A DNA stretch of 34,184 nucleotides from Micromonospora parva (GCF_000718515.1 NZ_JNZS01000042.1:1-34184), one strand, 5' to 3'. Numbered from the stretch's first letter, positions 1 through 7,744 are shown. Notes: generated from the letters alone by a model not told the origin. Translations and numbers: made by a program.

Positions 1-94
1 CCCGCGCCCCGCGCCCGCGCCCCGCGCCCGCGCCCGCGCCCCGCGCCCGCGCCCGCGCCCCGCGCCCGCGCCCGCGCCCCGCGCCCGCGCCCGC
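1..94. repeat. C-rich GCGCCC tandem repeat
   Basis: The first 94 bases use only C and G. Runs of four C begin at 7, 20, 39, 58 and 77, giving one 13-bp step and three 19-bp steps; each unit is built from 6-bp GCGCCC-type blocks plus one extra C. C and G are strongly segregated between strands. No coding sequence is supported here. It could be a true microsatellite prone to slippage, or a poorly resolved contig edge. Confidence 0.85.
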
Positions 95-164
95 ATCTCG
101 GATCCCGACGACGAATGCCGCCGCGGGAGACACCGGGAGCCGGGGTTCGGGACGCCCACGACAG

Positions 165-244
165 CCAAGATCGTGCTCGAACCAGGATGTAGTGGTGTGC
201 GGTGGCGGGGAGGCCCCTACATCATGGATCGAGCGCGATCTTGG
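165..244. repeat. 80-bp imperfect inverted repeat (REP/MITE-like)
   Basis: Two 28-base arms, 165-192 and 217-244, are reverse complements at 25 of 28 positions and are separated by a 24-base loop. The outer end of each arm reads CCAAGATC. Transcribed from either strand it would form a long hairpin. It lies in the 1-350 stretch, which otherwise shows only the C-rich repeat and short GC hairpins. The arms look like palindromic intergenic elements I associate with Micromonospora genomes, but that is recollection and not a search result. Confidence 0.75.
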
Positions 245-350
245 CAGTCGACGGGGCGGTCGGCGGGACCGTGGTGCCCGTGCGGGCGGATACCGCACCT
301 GCCGCAATGTCGTGCGGACCTTGTGTGGTGAGCCCGCGGGAGCGGTCCGC

Positions 351-698
351 CTACTTCAGCGGGTCGTGGCCCCAGTTCATGAGAGACCAGCGCCACCTGG
401 TGTCGCGGACGTCGCCGGAGGGGCGCTGCGCCATGTGTCGACGTACGTAACCGACCACCTTGCGCATGTGCTTGTAGTCGCCGTCGGACAGGTCGCCACG
501 TTTGCGACGGAGCAGGTTGATGATCTTTCGGCCGGACTCGTGCCCGACGGACTCGCCTCCACCGGCGTGACCGCCCTTGTGCCAGCCAACCTGCTTCGAC
601 TCGTCCGTCTCCAGCCACGTGGACAGCTCGCCGGGCTTCATGTTCACCGCTTCGGTGAACTCCCGGTAGGTGTCCCGGCCGTCGTCACTTCTGCTCAT
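351..698 (-). CDS. DUF3140 family protein
   Basis: A 115-residue basic protein with the features of the DUF3140 family: an N-terminal YREF..AVNMKP segment, a W-x-E-T-x-ES-x-x-VGW stretch, a GHESGRKI motif and an RRKRGDLSDGDY segment followed by a VVGYVRRH helix. The family is common in actinobacteria and has no established function. The ATG at 698 is preferred to the longer reading frame because it gives the family's usual N-terminus. It overlaps the end of the DUF2945 gene by 14 bp, so the two are probably co-transcribed and translationally coupled. The basic, lysine-rich middle may suggest nucleic acid binding, which is inference only. Confidence 0.8.
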   Translation of the reverse strand: MSRSDDGRDTYREFTEAVNMKPGELSTWLETDESKQVGWHKGGHAGGGESVGHESGRKIINLLRRKRGDLSDGDYKHMRKVVGYVRRHMAQRPSGDVRDTRWRWSLMNWGHDPLK

Positions 699-903
699 GG
701 CGCAGCGCCTCCGGTCGGTGGGCCACGTCGCGGCCCGTGCCGTCACTGCGGACCCGGTACTGCGGGTCGTCGGGGGCCGCGTTCACCGCCCGCCCGCGAA
801 TCCGCGTCCGCTCGGTGATCGTGCCCCGCACCACGCCGTACGCGCGGCTGCCATGGGCCGACCAGGAGACACGGTCGCCCTGGTGGAATCTCTGTTCGGC
901 CAT
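685..903 (-). CDS. DUF2945 / HVA1 TUDOR-like small protein
   Basis: A 72-residue protein beginning MAEQRFHQGDRVSW. The pattern F-x-x-GDRVSW..HG, a central G.V..TIT.RT..RGR stretch and a final PQYRVRSDGTGRDVAHRPEAL is that of DUF2945, annotated as a hypervirulence-associated TUDOR domain: a small SH3-like barrel of unknown role. It lies directly upstream of DUF3140 on the same strand, with its end overlapping that gene's start. I recall the two families being neighbours in actinobacteria. No signal peptide or membrane segment is present. The start codon is clear; no strong ribosome binding site is seen. Confidence 0.8.
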   Translation of the reverse strand: MAEQRFHQGDRVSWSAHGSRAYGVVRGTITERTRIRGRAVNAAPDDPQYRVRSDGTGRDVAHRPEALRHEQK

Positions 904-939
904 GGCCCTCGGCTACCCGACCCGGTCGGGGCGAAACGA

Positions 940-1542
940 CTACGGGGTGATCTCGGCGACCGGCAGCTTGATGTCGAACGGCTCGGCCAGCTCGATCACG
1001 TCGGCGCCGTCGGCGACCAGCTCGTACTGCCGCTCACCGCCCGGCCCCACCCGGTCGCCGATCCGGTACGCGTAGACGTGCACCGGGTCCTGCTCGATCC
1101 GCCAGTAGAACGGGATGCCGGCGGCGGCATACTCCCCGGGCTTCGCGAACCTGTCGATCCGTCGCGTGCCGGGCGACACGATCTCCACGGCGAGCACGAC
1201 GTCCGCCGGCCGCAGTGTGGACCGGTTGGACGGGATCTCGGCACGGCAGAGCAGCACGTCCGGCTGCCGGCTCGTGTTGCGGCTGAACGCGACACCGACT
1301 GCTTGGGCAGCACGAAGGTTCGCCGGGGCGTGCGAGCGCAGCCACAGCCACAGCAGGCTGCAGATGTCCTGATGGCCCAGGGTGGGGGAGGGTGTCACCT
1401 GGATAACTCCGTCGACGAGTTCGACGCGGGGGGCGTCGTCCGGCAGGGCGAGCAGGTCCTCCAGCGTGTAGTCGGCACGCTGCTGCCGCATCGGATCCGG
1501 ACACCAGGGGCCAGGTGGTGTCGGGATGGGCTCGGCGCTCAT
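940..1542 (-). CDS. Uma2 family (DUF820) endonuclease-like protein
   Basis: A 200-residue protein of the Uma2 family, which has a PD-(D/E)XK nuclease fold. Visible elements, in order: the TLEDLLALP start, ELVDG at 41-45, the PDVLL motif with Asp95, the VEIVSP strand with Glu120, and K-PGEYAAAGIPFYW with Lys134. These correspond to the acidic residues and lysine of the nuclease core, so the fold looks intact. Its substrate is unknown; the family is very abundant in cyanobacteria and actinobacteria and is often linked to mobile elements on thin evidence. It stands alone here, 36 bp upstream of the DUF2945 gene. A TAGGCT box seven bases before the ATG suggests leaderless translation. Confidence 0.85.
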   Translation of the reverse strand: MSAEPIPTPPGPWCPDPMRQQRADYTLEDLLALPDDAPRVELVDGVIQVTPSPTLGHQDICSLLWLWLRSHAPANLRAAQAVGVAFSRNTSRQPDVLLCRAEIPSNRSTLRPADVVLAVEIVSPGTRRIDRFAKPGEYAAAGIPFYWRIEQDPVHVYAYRIGDRVGPGGERQYELVADGADVIELAEPFDIKLPVAEITP

Positions 1543-1549
1543 GGAGTCG

Positions 1550-1555
1550 AGCCTA
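1550..1555 (-). promoter_or_regulatory. Leaderless -10 box of the Uma2 gene
   Basis: Read on the minus strand, TAGGCT (TANNNT consensus) ends seven bases before the ATG at 1542. There is no purine-rich ribosome binding site in between. Transcription would start at or next to the A of the start codon. Confidence 0.5.
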
Positions 1556-1599
1556 CCGGCGATCGATGGATCGCAGGTCGGACCGCGGGTGCGACCCGC

Positions 1600-2406
1600 T
1601 CACCCGGCCGGCTTCTCGGTGACGAAGATGGCGGTGCCGGGGAAGAGCCGTCCGCGCAGCGGGCTCCACTGCCCCCAGATCTCCTCGTGTCCCTCGGGCC
1701 ACTCCGGCTCCACCAGGTCGAGCAACCGGAACCCGGCGCCCACCAGTTCCCGGATCCGGTCGCCGAGGGTGCGGTGCTGCTCGACGTAGGTGGCCACCCC
1801 GTTCTCGTCCTGCTCCACGTAGGGGGAGCGGTCGAAGTACGAGTGCACCGCCGTCAGCCCGCCCTCGCCGGGGTCGTCGAGGAAGATCCACCGCATCGGG
1901 TGGGTCACCGAGAACACCCACCGGCCGCCCGGGCGCAGCACCCGGTGCACCTCGGCGAGCAGTGCCGCCGAGTCGTCCACGAACGGGATCGCGCCGAACG
2001 CGGTGCAGGCGACGTCGAACGACTGGTCGGCGAACGGCAGGGCGAGCGCGTCGGCCTGCACCAGCGGTACGCGTACCCCGGTGCGGTCGGCGGCCGTGGC
2101 GGCGTGCCGCAACATGCCGGCGGACAGGTCGAAGGCGACCGGCCGGGCGCCCTGGGTGGCGAGCCAGCGGGCGGCGGCCGCGGCGCCGGCGCCCACCTCC
2201 AGCACCCGTCGCCCCGACACGTCGCCGAGCAGCCGCGCGTCGGCCTCGCGCAGGCCCTCGGGACACCAGACGAAGTCCACGTCGCCGAGGAACGCGCCGT
2301 GTTCGGCCTGGTAGTCGTCGGCGTCGGTGTCCCACCAGCCGCGGTTGGCGCGCCGCGCCTCGGCGTCACCCACCCGGCGCCGGGTAACCCGGCTGTCGTC
2401 ATCCAC
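1600..2406 (-). CDS. Class I SAM-dependent methyltransferase
   Basis: A 268-residue cytoplasmic protein with a Methyltransf_11-type Rossmann core. Motif I is RRVLEVGAGAAAAARWLA (about residues 66-84), where the usual second glycine-rich positions are alanines; it is followed by VAFDLSAGML, the acidic VQADALALPFAD segment, and a FVDD..ALLAEVHRVLRPGGRWVFSV strand typical of motif IV and post-motif. The substrate cannot be told from sequence. The GTG at 2406 is chosen because a TAGCGT -10 box ends six bases upstream, a leaderless layout. It is divergent from rpsA across a 441-bp gap. A role in ribosome or tRNA modification is possible from location alone, but nothing in the sequence shows it. 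Confidence 0.85.
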   Translation of the reverse strand: MDDDSRVTRRRVGDAEARRANRGWWDTDADDYQAEHGAFLGDVDFVWCPEGLREADARLLGDVSGRRVLEVGAGAAAAARWLATQGARPVAFDLSAGMLRHAATAADRTGVRVPLVQADALALPFADQSFDVACTAFGAIPFVDDSAALLAEVHRVLRPGGRWVFSVTHPMRWIFLDDPGEGGLTAVHSYFDRSPYVEQDENGVATYVEQHRTLGDRIRELVGAGFRLLDLVEPEWPEGHEEIWGQWSPLRGRLFPGTAIFVTEKPAG

Positions 2407-2412
2407 GCGCCC

Positions 2413-2418
2413 ACGCTA
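2413..2418 (-). promoter_or_regulatory. Leaderless -10 box of the methyltransferase gene
   Basis: Minus-strand TAGCGT followed by six bases and the GTG at 2406. No ribosome binding site fits in that space, so the transcript probably begins at the start codon. Confidence 0.5.
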
Positions 2419-2636
2419 GGCCCCACCCGCTCGATTGGGTACGACGGCGCGTCGGAGATCTCGGTGACCGGTTCGCCGTCGGCGGCGGTGGCGCGCGCCG
2501 ACCCGGCGACCCGAGTCGATCAGGCGCGGCGGCGACGAGGCGTACGGGGCTGCTGTGACGCAGGAGACAGCAGGGGTGTTTTCCGGGCGATTGTTCGGCT
2601 TTCGCAGGTCATCGTGTGGAGAGAACCCGGGAGGGC

Positions 2637-2667
2637 TTGCACGCTGTGGTAATGCGCACGGTAGGCT
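2637..2667 (+). promoter_or_regulatory. Candidate rpsA promoter
   Basis: TTGCAC at 2637-2642 and TAGGCT at 2662-2667 form a -35/-10 pair with a slightly long 19-base spacer. It would give a leader of roughly 175 bases before the rpsA ATG. This is the only convincing element in the 2407-2847 gap, which otherwise holds a weak 7-bp hairpin at 2550-2573 and no supported gene. Confidence 0.5.
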
Positions 2668-2847
2668 AGACGATGCGCTCGCGGATCGCGTTGCCTCGGC
2701 AGGGAGCAGGTGCGCGGTCGACGGAGCCACATCATGATCTCACTAGGCGATCGTTCGGTGTGCCCGGCGACGGATCCGCTGGCGCGAACAGGTCACTGCG
2801 ACACACCAGCCTGCTGTGACAACCCACCGACCGGAGCAACCGCCCAC

Positions 2848-4356
2848 ATGACGAGCAGCATCGAGGCCCCCTCGAGCGCCACCCGGGTCACCCACGACGA
2901 TCTCGGTTCCGAGGAGGCTTTCCTCGCCGCGATCGACGAGACCATCAAGTACTTCAACGACGGCGACATTGTCGAAGGCACCGTCGTCAAGGTCGATCGG
3001 GACGAGGTCCTGCTCGACATCGGCTACAAGACCGAGGGTGTCATCCCCTCTCGGGAGTTGTCGATCAAGCACGACGTGGACCCGGCCGAGGTTGTGACGG
3101 TTGGCGACCACATCGAGGCCCTGGTCCTCCAGAAGGAGGACAAGGAGGGTCGTCTGATCCTCTCCAAGAAGCGGGCGCAGTACGAGCGGGCCTGGGGCAC
3201 GATCGAGAAGATCAAGGACGAGGACGGCGTCGTCCGCGGTTCGGTCATCGAGGTGGTCAAGGGCGGCCTCATCCTCGACATCGGGCTGCGCGGCTTCCTG
3301 CCCGCGTCCCTGGTCGAGATGCGTCGCGTGCGCGACCTGCAGCCGTACGTCGGGCGGGAGCTCGAGGCCAAGATCATCGAGCTGGACAAGAACCGCAACA
3401 ACGTGGTCCTGTCCCGCCGGGCCTGGCTGGAGCAGACGCAGTCCGAGGTGCGCACCGAGTTCCTCAACAAGCTGCAGAAGGGCCAGGTCCGCAAGGGCGT
3501 CGTGTCCTCGATCGTCAACTTCGGCGCCTTCGTGGACCTGGGCGGCGTCGACGGTCTGGTGCACGTCTCCGAGCTGTCCTGGAAGCACATCGACCACCCG
3601 TCCGAGGTCGTCGAGGTGGGCCAGGAGGTCGAGGTCGAGGTCCTGGACGTCGACCTGGACCGCGAGCGGGTCTCGCTGTCGCTGAAGGCGACCCAGGAGG
3701 ACCCGTGGCGGCAGTTCGCCCGCACCCACGCGATCCAGCAGATCGTGCCGGGTAAGGTCACCAAGCTGGTTCCGTTCGGTGCGTTCGTCCGCGTGGACGA
3801 CGGCATCGAGGGTCTGGTCCACATCTCCGAGCTGGCCGAGCGCCACGTGGAGATCCCGGAGCAGGTCGTCCAGGTCGGCTCCGAGGTCATGGTCAAGGTC
3901 ATCGACATCGACCTGGAGCGTCGCCGGATCTCGCTGTCGCTCAAGCAGGCCAACGAGGGCTTCGTCGAGGGCGAGGAGCACTTCGACCCGACCCTCTACG
4001 GCATGGCCGCGACGTACGACACCGAGGGCAACTACATCTACCCGGAGGGCTTCGACCCGGAGACGGGCGAGTGGCTCGAGGGGTACGACAAGCAGCGCGA
4101 GACCTGGGAGAACCAGTACGCCGAGGCTCGTCTGCGCTGGGAGGCCCACACCAAGCAGGTGCAGACCTCTCGGGCCGCCGACGCCGAGGCCGCTGCCAAC
4201 CCGACTCCGGTCGTCCCGGCCGCTGCCGGTGGCGGCGGTGGCACCACCTCCTCGTCCAGCCCGGCCCCGAGCCGGCAGGCCGAGGAGCCGGCCGGCACGC
4301 TGGCCACCGACGAGGCGCTCGCCGCACTGCGGGAGAAGCTCGCCGGCGGTAAGTGA
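2848..4356 (+). CDS. rpsA: 30S ribosomal protein S1
   Basis: A 502-residue S1 protein of the actinobacterial type. It binds mRNA on the small ribosomal subunit and helps to load it. Four S1 RNA-binding barrels are visible, near residues 39-107, 125-190, 208-276 and 293-362; the last two carry the typical GAFV..-.-G..GLVH.SEL pattern. The C-terminal tail has the actinobacterial DPTLYGMAATYD...GFDPETGEWLEGYDKQ stretch, then an Ala/Pro/Ser/Gly-rich linker and a final short helix. The ATG at 2848 gives the family N-terminus; an upstream in-frame extension from 2710 has no homologous character. A GGAG lies about 11 bases before the ATG. A GC hairpin follows the gene. Confidence 0.97.
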   Translation: MTSSIEAPSSATRVTHDDLGSEEAFLAAIDETIKYFNDGDIVEGTVVKVDRDEVLLDIGYKTEGVIPSRELSIKHDVDPAEVVTVGDHIEALVLQKEDKEGRLILSKKRAQYERAWGTIEKIKDEDGVVRGSVIEVVKGGLILDIGLRGFLPASLVEMRRVRDLQPYVGRELEAKIIELDKNRNNVVLSRRAWLEQTQSEVRTEFLNKLQKGQVRKGVVSSIVNFGAFVDLGGVDGLVHVSELSWKHIDHPSEVVEVGQEVEVEVLDVDLDRERVSLSLKATQEDPWRQFARTHAIQQIVPGKVTKLVPFGAFVRVDDGIEGLVHISELAERHVEIPEQVVQVGSEVMVKVIDIDLERRRISLSLKQANEGFVEGEEHFDPTLYGMAATYDTEGNYIYPEGFDPETGEWLEGYDKQRETWENQYAEARLRWEAHTKQVQTSRAADAEAAANPTPVVPAAAGGGGGTTSSSSPAPSRQAEEPAGTLATDEALAALREKLAGGK

Positions 4357-4372
4357 CCCGCTGAACGACGAC

Positions 4373-4415
4373 GGGCCCCGTTCCCGCGATCTCCGGATCG
4401 CTGGGGGCGGGGCCC
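4373..4415 (+). terminator. rpsA terminator hairpin
   Basis: GGGCCCCG at 4373-4380 pairs with CGGGGCCC at 4408-4415, and a second short stem (GATC/GGATC region) lies in the loop. There is no T-run, as is common for actinobacterial hairpin terminators. It sits 17 bases after the rpsA stop and before coaE. Confidence 0.6.
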
Positions 4416-4520
4416 TCGCCGTACCTGCCGCACACGAGCTGCGCCGGTCGGAGCGGTCGGCGGGTCGCCGGGTGGCGGGCGGGTTTGGCGGCGGGCTTGT
4501 GGATCCGGTTGACTGTTCGG

Positions 4521-5702
4521 GTGCTGAGGGTGGGGTTGACCGGCGGGATCGGGTCCGGCAAGAGCGCGGTGGCCGCGCGGCTCGTCGAGCGGGGCGCGGT
4601 GCTGATTGACGCCGACCGGGTGGCCCGGGAGGTGGTGGCGCCGGGTACGGACGGGCTGGCCGAGATCGTCGCCGCCTTCTCCGACGCGGTGCTGGACACC
4701 GACGGCGCGCTGGACCGGGCCGCCCTGGGAGCGGTGGTGTTCGCCGACGAGGCCGCCCGGCGTCGGCTGGAGGCGATCACCCACCCCCGGGTCCGGGCCC
4801 GCACCGCGGAGCTGACCGCCGCGGCGGCACCCGACGCGATCGTCGTCAACGACGTGCCGCTGCTGGTCGAGGTGGGTCTCGCGCCGACGTACCACCTGGT
4901 GGTCGTGGTGCAGACGGCCGTGCCGACCCGACTGGAGCGGCTGGCGCGCGACCGGGGGATGAGTCGTGCGGAGGCCGAGCGGCGGATCGCCGCCCAGGCC
5001 GACGACGCCCGCCGCCGGGCGGTGGCCGACGTGGTGCTGACCAATGACGGCAGTCTGGCGGCGCTGCACGACGCCGTCGACGTGCTCTGGCGGCAACGGC
5101 TGGTGCCCTACGAGGACAACCTGCGCCAGCGGCGGGTGGTCCCGCCGGACCCGGCGGCGTCGGTCGGAGCCGACGCGAGCTGGTCGGAGCAGTACGAGCG
5201 GCTGGCCGCCCGGATCCAGCACGCGCTCGGCTCGGCCGCCCTGCGCATCGACCACATCGGCGCGACGGCGGTGCCCGGCCTCGCCGCGCAGAACGTCATC
5301 GACGTGCAGGTGGCGGTCGCGAGTCTCGCCGACGCCGACGGGCCGTTGGCCGACCGGCTGGCGAGCGCCGGGTTCCCGCGGGTGCCGGGGCAGTGGTGGG
5401 ACGACCCGCGCCCGGCCGGCAGGGGGCGTTGGGAGAAGCGGCTGCACGGCAGTGCGGACCCGGCCCGCCCTGTTCGTCTGCACGTGCGGGTGGCGGATTC
5501 ACCGGGCTGGCGGTACGCGTTGCTGATGCGCGACCACCTGCGTGCCGACCCGGATCAGCGGGCCGCGTACCTGCTGCTCAAGCGGGACCTGGTCGCGTCG
5601 GCGCCGGAGGCCGGCGATTCCGGCACGGCCCGGAACCCGTGGTTCGACGAGGAGTACCTGCGGGCCGAGCAGTGGGCCACGCAAACCGGCTGGCGGGCCT
5701 GA
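4521..5702 (+). CDS. coaE: Dephospho-CoA kinase fused to GrpB/UPF0157 domain
   Basis: A 393-residue protein. Residues 1 to about 200 are dephospho-CoA kinase, which phosphorylates the 3'-hydroxyl of dephospho-CoA in the last step of coenzyme A synthesis. Visible parts are the P-loop VGLTGGIGSGKSAVA near the N-terminus, DADRVAREVV, ITHPRVR and VNDVPLLVEVGL. Residues from about 220 form a GrpB/UPF0157 domain, with WSEQYERLA, LRIDHIGATAVPGLAAQNVIDVQV and a final FDEEYLRAEQW stretch. The same kinase-GrpB fusion is known in Mycobacterium tuberculosis, so it is an actinobacterial trait. The GTG at 4521 starts exactly at the kinase domain; a TTG at 4485 would add 12 unconserved residues. The gene is convergent with the next one, nine bases away. 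Confidence 0.95.
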   Translation: MLRVGLTGGIGSGKSAVAARLVERGAVLIDADRVAREVVAPGTDGLAEIVAAFSDAVLDTDGALDRAALGAVVFADEAARRRLEAITHPRVRARTAELTAAAAPDAIVVNDVPLLVEVGLAPTYHLVVVVQTAVPTRLERLARDRGMSRAEAERRIAAQADDARRRAVADVVLTNDGSLAALHDAVDVLWRQRLVPYEDNLRQRRVVPPDPAASVGADASWSEQYERLAARIQHALGSAALRIDHIGATAVPGLAAQNVIDVQVAVASLADADGPLADRLASAGFPRVPGQWWDDPRPAGRGRWEKRLHGSADPARPVRLHVRVADSPGWRYALLMRDHLRADPDQRAAYLLLKRDLVASAPEAGDSGTARNPWFDEEYLRAEQWATQTGWRA

Positions 5703-5711
5703 GGGCGCCGG

Positions 5712-7445
5712 TCAGCGGGTGCCGGGCCGAGGGGCCGAGGACCGGGGAGCTGCCGGTCGGGGGTTGGCAGGCCGGGGGTTGGCGGCCAGCCGGGGCACGA
5801 CGGCGGGTTGGAGGTCCAGGTGTGCCCACGCGCCGACGTCGGTCCGCAACTCGAGTCGGCGCAGCGACCCGTCCCCGCGGTCGATCCAGTAGCGCAGCCG
5901 CGCGCCGGCCGGACCCGCCTCGATGACGTCCACGGTCCGTCCGGCGGTGACATCGTCGCGTATGCGTACGGCCGCGCCCCGGTGCCCGACCGACCCGGCG
6001 GTCACCGCGGCGTCGACAAGCACGCTCAGGTCGTCCCCGCCGGGTCGGGTGACCCGCCAGGCCCCGGCCGGGGGCGGCAGCGGCGGCCGGGCCGGCGCCT
6101 CCGCGGTGCCGCCGCCGGCGGCGACCGCCGGCAGGTCGGCCCGGGCCAGACCGGCGACGTCGCGTCGCAGCAGGGTCCGGCGATCCGGTACGCCAAGGTC
6201 GGCGACGGCGAGGTACGCGGTCCGCGCGGTCCAGCTCACCCAACCGGCGCCCCGCAGGTTCGTGTCAGTGCCGACCGGCGCGGTCAGCGTGAGCGTGGCA
6301 CCGCCCTGGGCGCGGAGCCGGGCGGGCAGCCGGTCGAGCCGACGCTGTTCGGCGTCGGTCAGCACGCGGGGCAGACCGGGTCGGCCGCCGAGGGCGTCCA
6401 CCGGTCGTAGTGTCGGCCGGTCCTCCCGGTTGAACACCACAGTGACCGGGCCGGTGCCGGGCAGGCGGGTCACCAGCTTGTGCAGCCGGGCGTCCTGGTC
6501 GAGCCAGTACCGGGTCTGTCCGTCCGGGGTCGGTGTCGCGGCGCGGGGGGTGCCGGGCGCCGTGCTGGCGGCCGGCGCGCCGGTGGCCAGTGGCGCCTGT
6601 ATGACGTCCAGGGGGCCGGCCGGCGCGGTGTCCCGGGCGATCCAGCGCGCCTCGCTGGACGGTGCCGTCCGGGTCGGGTCGGGGCGATCGGCGGCGAGAT
6701 CGAGGAGCAGGTCGAGCACCGGTGCCAGGTGCGCCCCGGGGGTCAGTCGGTGCAGCCGCCACCGATCCGCCGGTGGCATCAGTGGTGGTGCGGCGGGAGT
6801 GGGCACCGCCGCCGGGTCGGGCCTGATCACCAGCACCGGCCCGCTCTTCTGCAGCAGCCCGCGTTCGGCGCCGGCACCCGGGCCGCCCACGTCGAGGTAG
6901 AGCAGCGACCGGGACCAGTCCACCCAGCCCACCAGTTCGACGCGGGCGGCGTCGGTGCCGGCCGTCACGCGTACGCCGGCGCGCAGGTCCCGCAGGTTGG
7001 TGACCCGTACGGCGGCCAGTCGATCGCTCTCCGACACGGTCAGCGGCCGGGCTGGCTCGGGCGGGTCGGGTGCCCAGCTCAACAACCCGAGCACCAGGGC
7101 GGTCGCGGACGTCACCGCCGTCAGGCCGAGCAACAGCAGCACGGTACGCCGACGACGTCCGGCCGTGGCCGGGCCGGTGGTGTCGGTGGTGTCGGTGGTG
7201 TCCGTGAGGTCGGGGCCGGTGGTCTCGTGGTCCTCCGCGCGGGTCCGTGCGGCGGCGGCCCGGCCGCTGGCGCTCGGGCGGCGGGCGGTGGCCCGGCGGG
7301 CGCCGCCGGTGGTGCGGGCTGTCGTGGACGCGCCGCTGGCTGAGCCGCCGTCGCCGCTGCCCGGGGCGTTGCCGGTGCTCGGGTCGCCCGGCCGCGACGG
7401 GGTCGCGTGGGCGGTGTCGGGCGCCGGGGTCGGGGAGGTGTCCAC
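5712..7445 (-). CDS. Membrane-anchored unknown protein with a duplicated outer domain
   Basis: Not recognised as a named family. From the GTG at 7445 the protein is about 577 residues: a Ser/Thr/Gly/Ala-rich low-complexity cytoplasmic region with a TDTTDTTDTT run, a basic RRRR stop, one membrane helix (TVLLLLGLTAVTSATALVLG), then a large outer region and a Pro/Ala/Arg-rich tail. The outer region appears to contain two related units. Each has a GW(V)-W-..-.YL.V strand, a PP..P....W.. segment, a (V)DVI(Q/E)A motif and RYW(L/I)D followed by L..L. This sheet-rich pattern recalls LolA/LppX/LprG-type lipid-binding folds, which is inference. The start is uncertain: no ribosome binding site is visible, and the frame stays open upstream to 7670. 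Confidence 0.65.
   Translation of the reverse strand: MDTSPTPAPDTAHATPSRPGDPSTGNAPGSGDGGSASGASTTARTTGGARRATARRPSASGRAAAARTRAEDHETTGPDLTDTTDTTDTTGPATAGRRRRTVLLLLGLTAVTSATALVLGLLSWAPDPPEPARPLTVSESDRLAAVRVTNLRDLRAGVRVTAGTDAARVELVGWVDWSRSLLYLDVGGPGAGAERGLLQKSGPVLVIRPDPAAVPTPAAPPLMPPADRWRLHRLTPGAHLAPVLDLLLDLAADRPDPTRTAPSSEARWIARDTAPAGPLDVIQAPLATGAPAASTAPGTPRAATPTPDGQTRYWLDQDARLHKLVTRLPGTGPVTVVFNREDRPTLRPVDALGGRPGLPRVLTDAEQRRLDRLPARLRAQGGATLTLTAPVGTDTNLRGAGWVSWTARTAYLAVADLGVPDRRTLLRRDVAGLARADLPAVAAGGGTAEAPARPPLPPPAGAWRVTRPGGDDLSVLVDAAVTAGSVGHRGAAVRIRDDVTAGRTVDVIEAGPAGARLRYWIDRGDGSLRRLELRTDVGAWAHLDLQPAVVPRLAANPRPANPRPAAPRSSAPRPGTR
7176..7202. repeat. Three 9-bp direct repeats inside the coding region
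   Basis: GGTGGTGTC occurs three times without a gap. On the coding (minus) strand it encodes the Asp-Thr-Thr repeats just before the membrane helix of the unknown protein. The copies are identical, which suggests recent slippage and possible length variation between strains. Confidence 0.85.
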
Positions 7446-7714
7446 GGAGATGAAACGGCCGGGGTGGCACCGAGGTGACGAGCAGGGGCGCTCGCGGCGG
7501 CCGGTCTGCGCCTCGAGCGCGACCACACGGGTGCGCACGCCGGACGAGCCGGGTGCTGCGACCGCAGTGCCGGGGGCGACCGGCCGTGATGTTGGCCTGG
7601 CCACCGGCCCGGTCGGCCGCCGCGAGCGGCCTACAGGAAGAGGGTAGTCCCGGTGACATGGGCCACACAATGGGAATATTGAAGCCGATCACGTACCTGG
7701 CGTGACGGCCGAAC

Positions 7715-7737
7715 ATGTCGGACCTGCGGCGTACCGT
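7715..7737 (+). promoter_or_regulatory. RecA-NDp (PafBC)-like promoter of uvrB
   Basis: ATGTCGGAC at 7715-7723, eight bases, then TACCGT at 7732-7737. This fits the spacing of the actinobacterial LexA-independent damage promoter TTGTCRGTG-N8-TANNNT and matches six of nine positions of the upstream half. The -10 box ends seven bases before the uvrB ATG, so the mRNA would be leaderless. Confidence 0.5.
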
Positions 7738-7744
7738 TGACGGC

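Noticed and set aside
1..94. CRISPR array or replication origin at the left edge
   Set aside because: The repeat has no unique spacers, no DnaA-box-like or AT-rich parts and is only G and C.
2550..2573. CTGCTGT/ACAGCAG hairpin as a terminator
   Set aside because: Only seven pairs with a ten-base loop, and no plus-strand gene ends upstream of it; the flanking genes are divergent.
670..2652. 660-codon plus-strand open frame across Uma2 and methyltransferase genes
   Set aside because: It spans two well-supported minus-strand genes and an intergenic region, and its product is Arg/Pro/Gly-rich with no domain.
2743..4149. Long open frame antisense to rpsA
   Set aside because: It mirrors codon bias of the S1 gene on the other strand; the translation is a low-complexity mix of Leu, Asp, Val and Arg with no family pattern.
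4521..5702. CoaE-GrpB fusion as a novel fusion
   Set aside because: The same fusion is known in mycobacteria and other actinobacteria, so it is a lineage trait.
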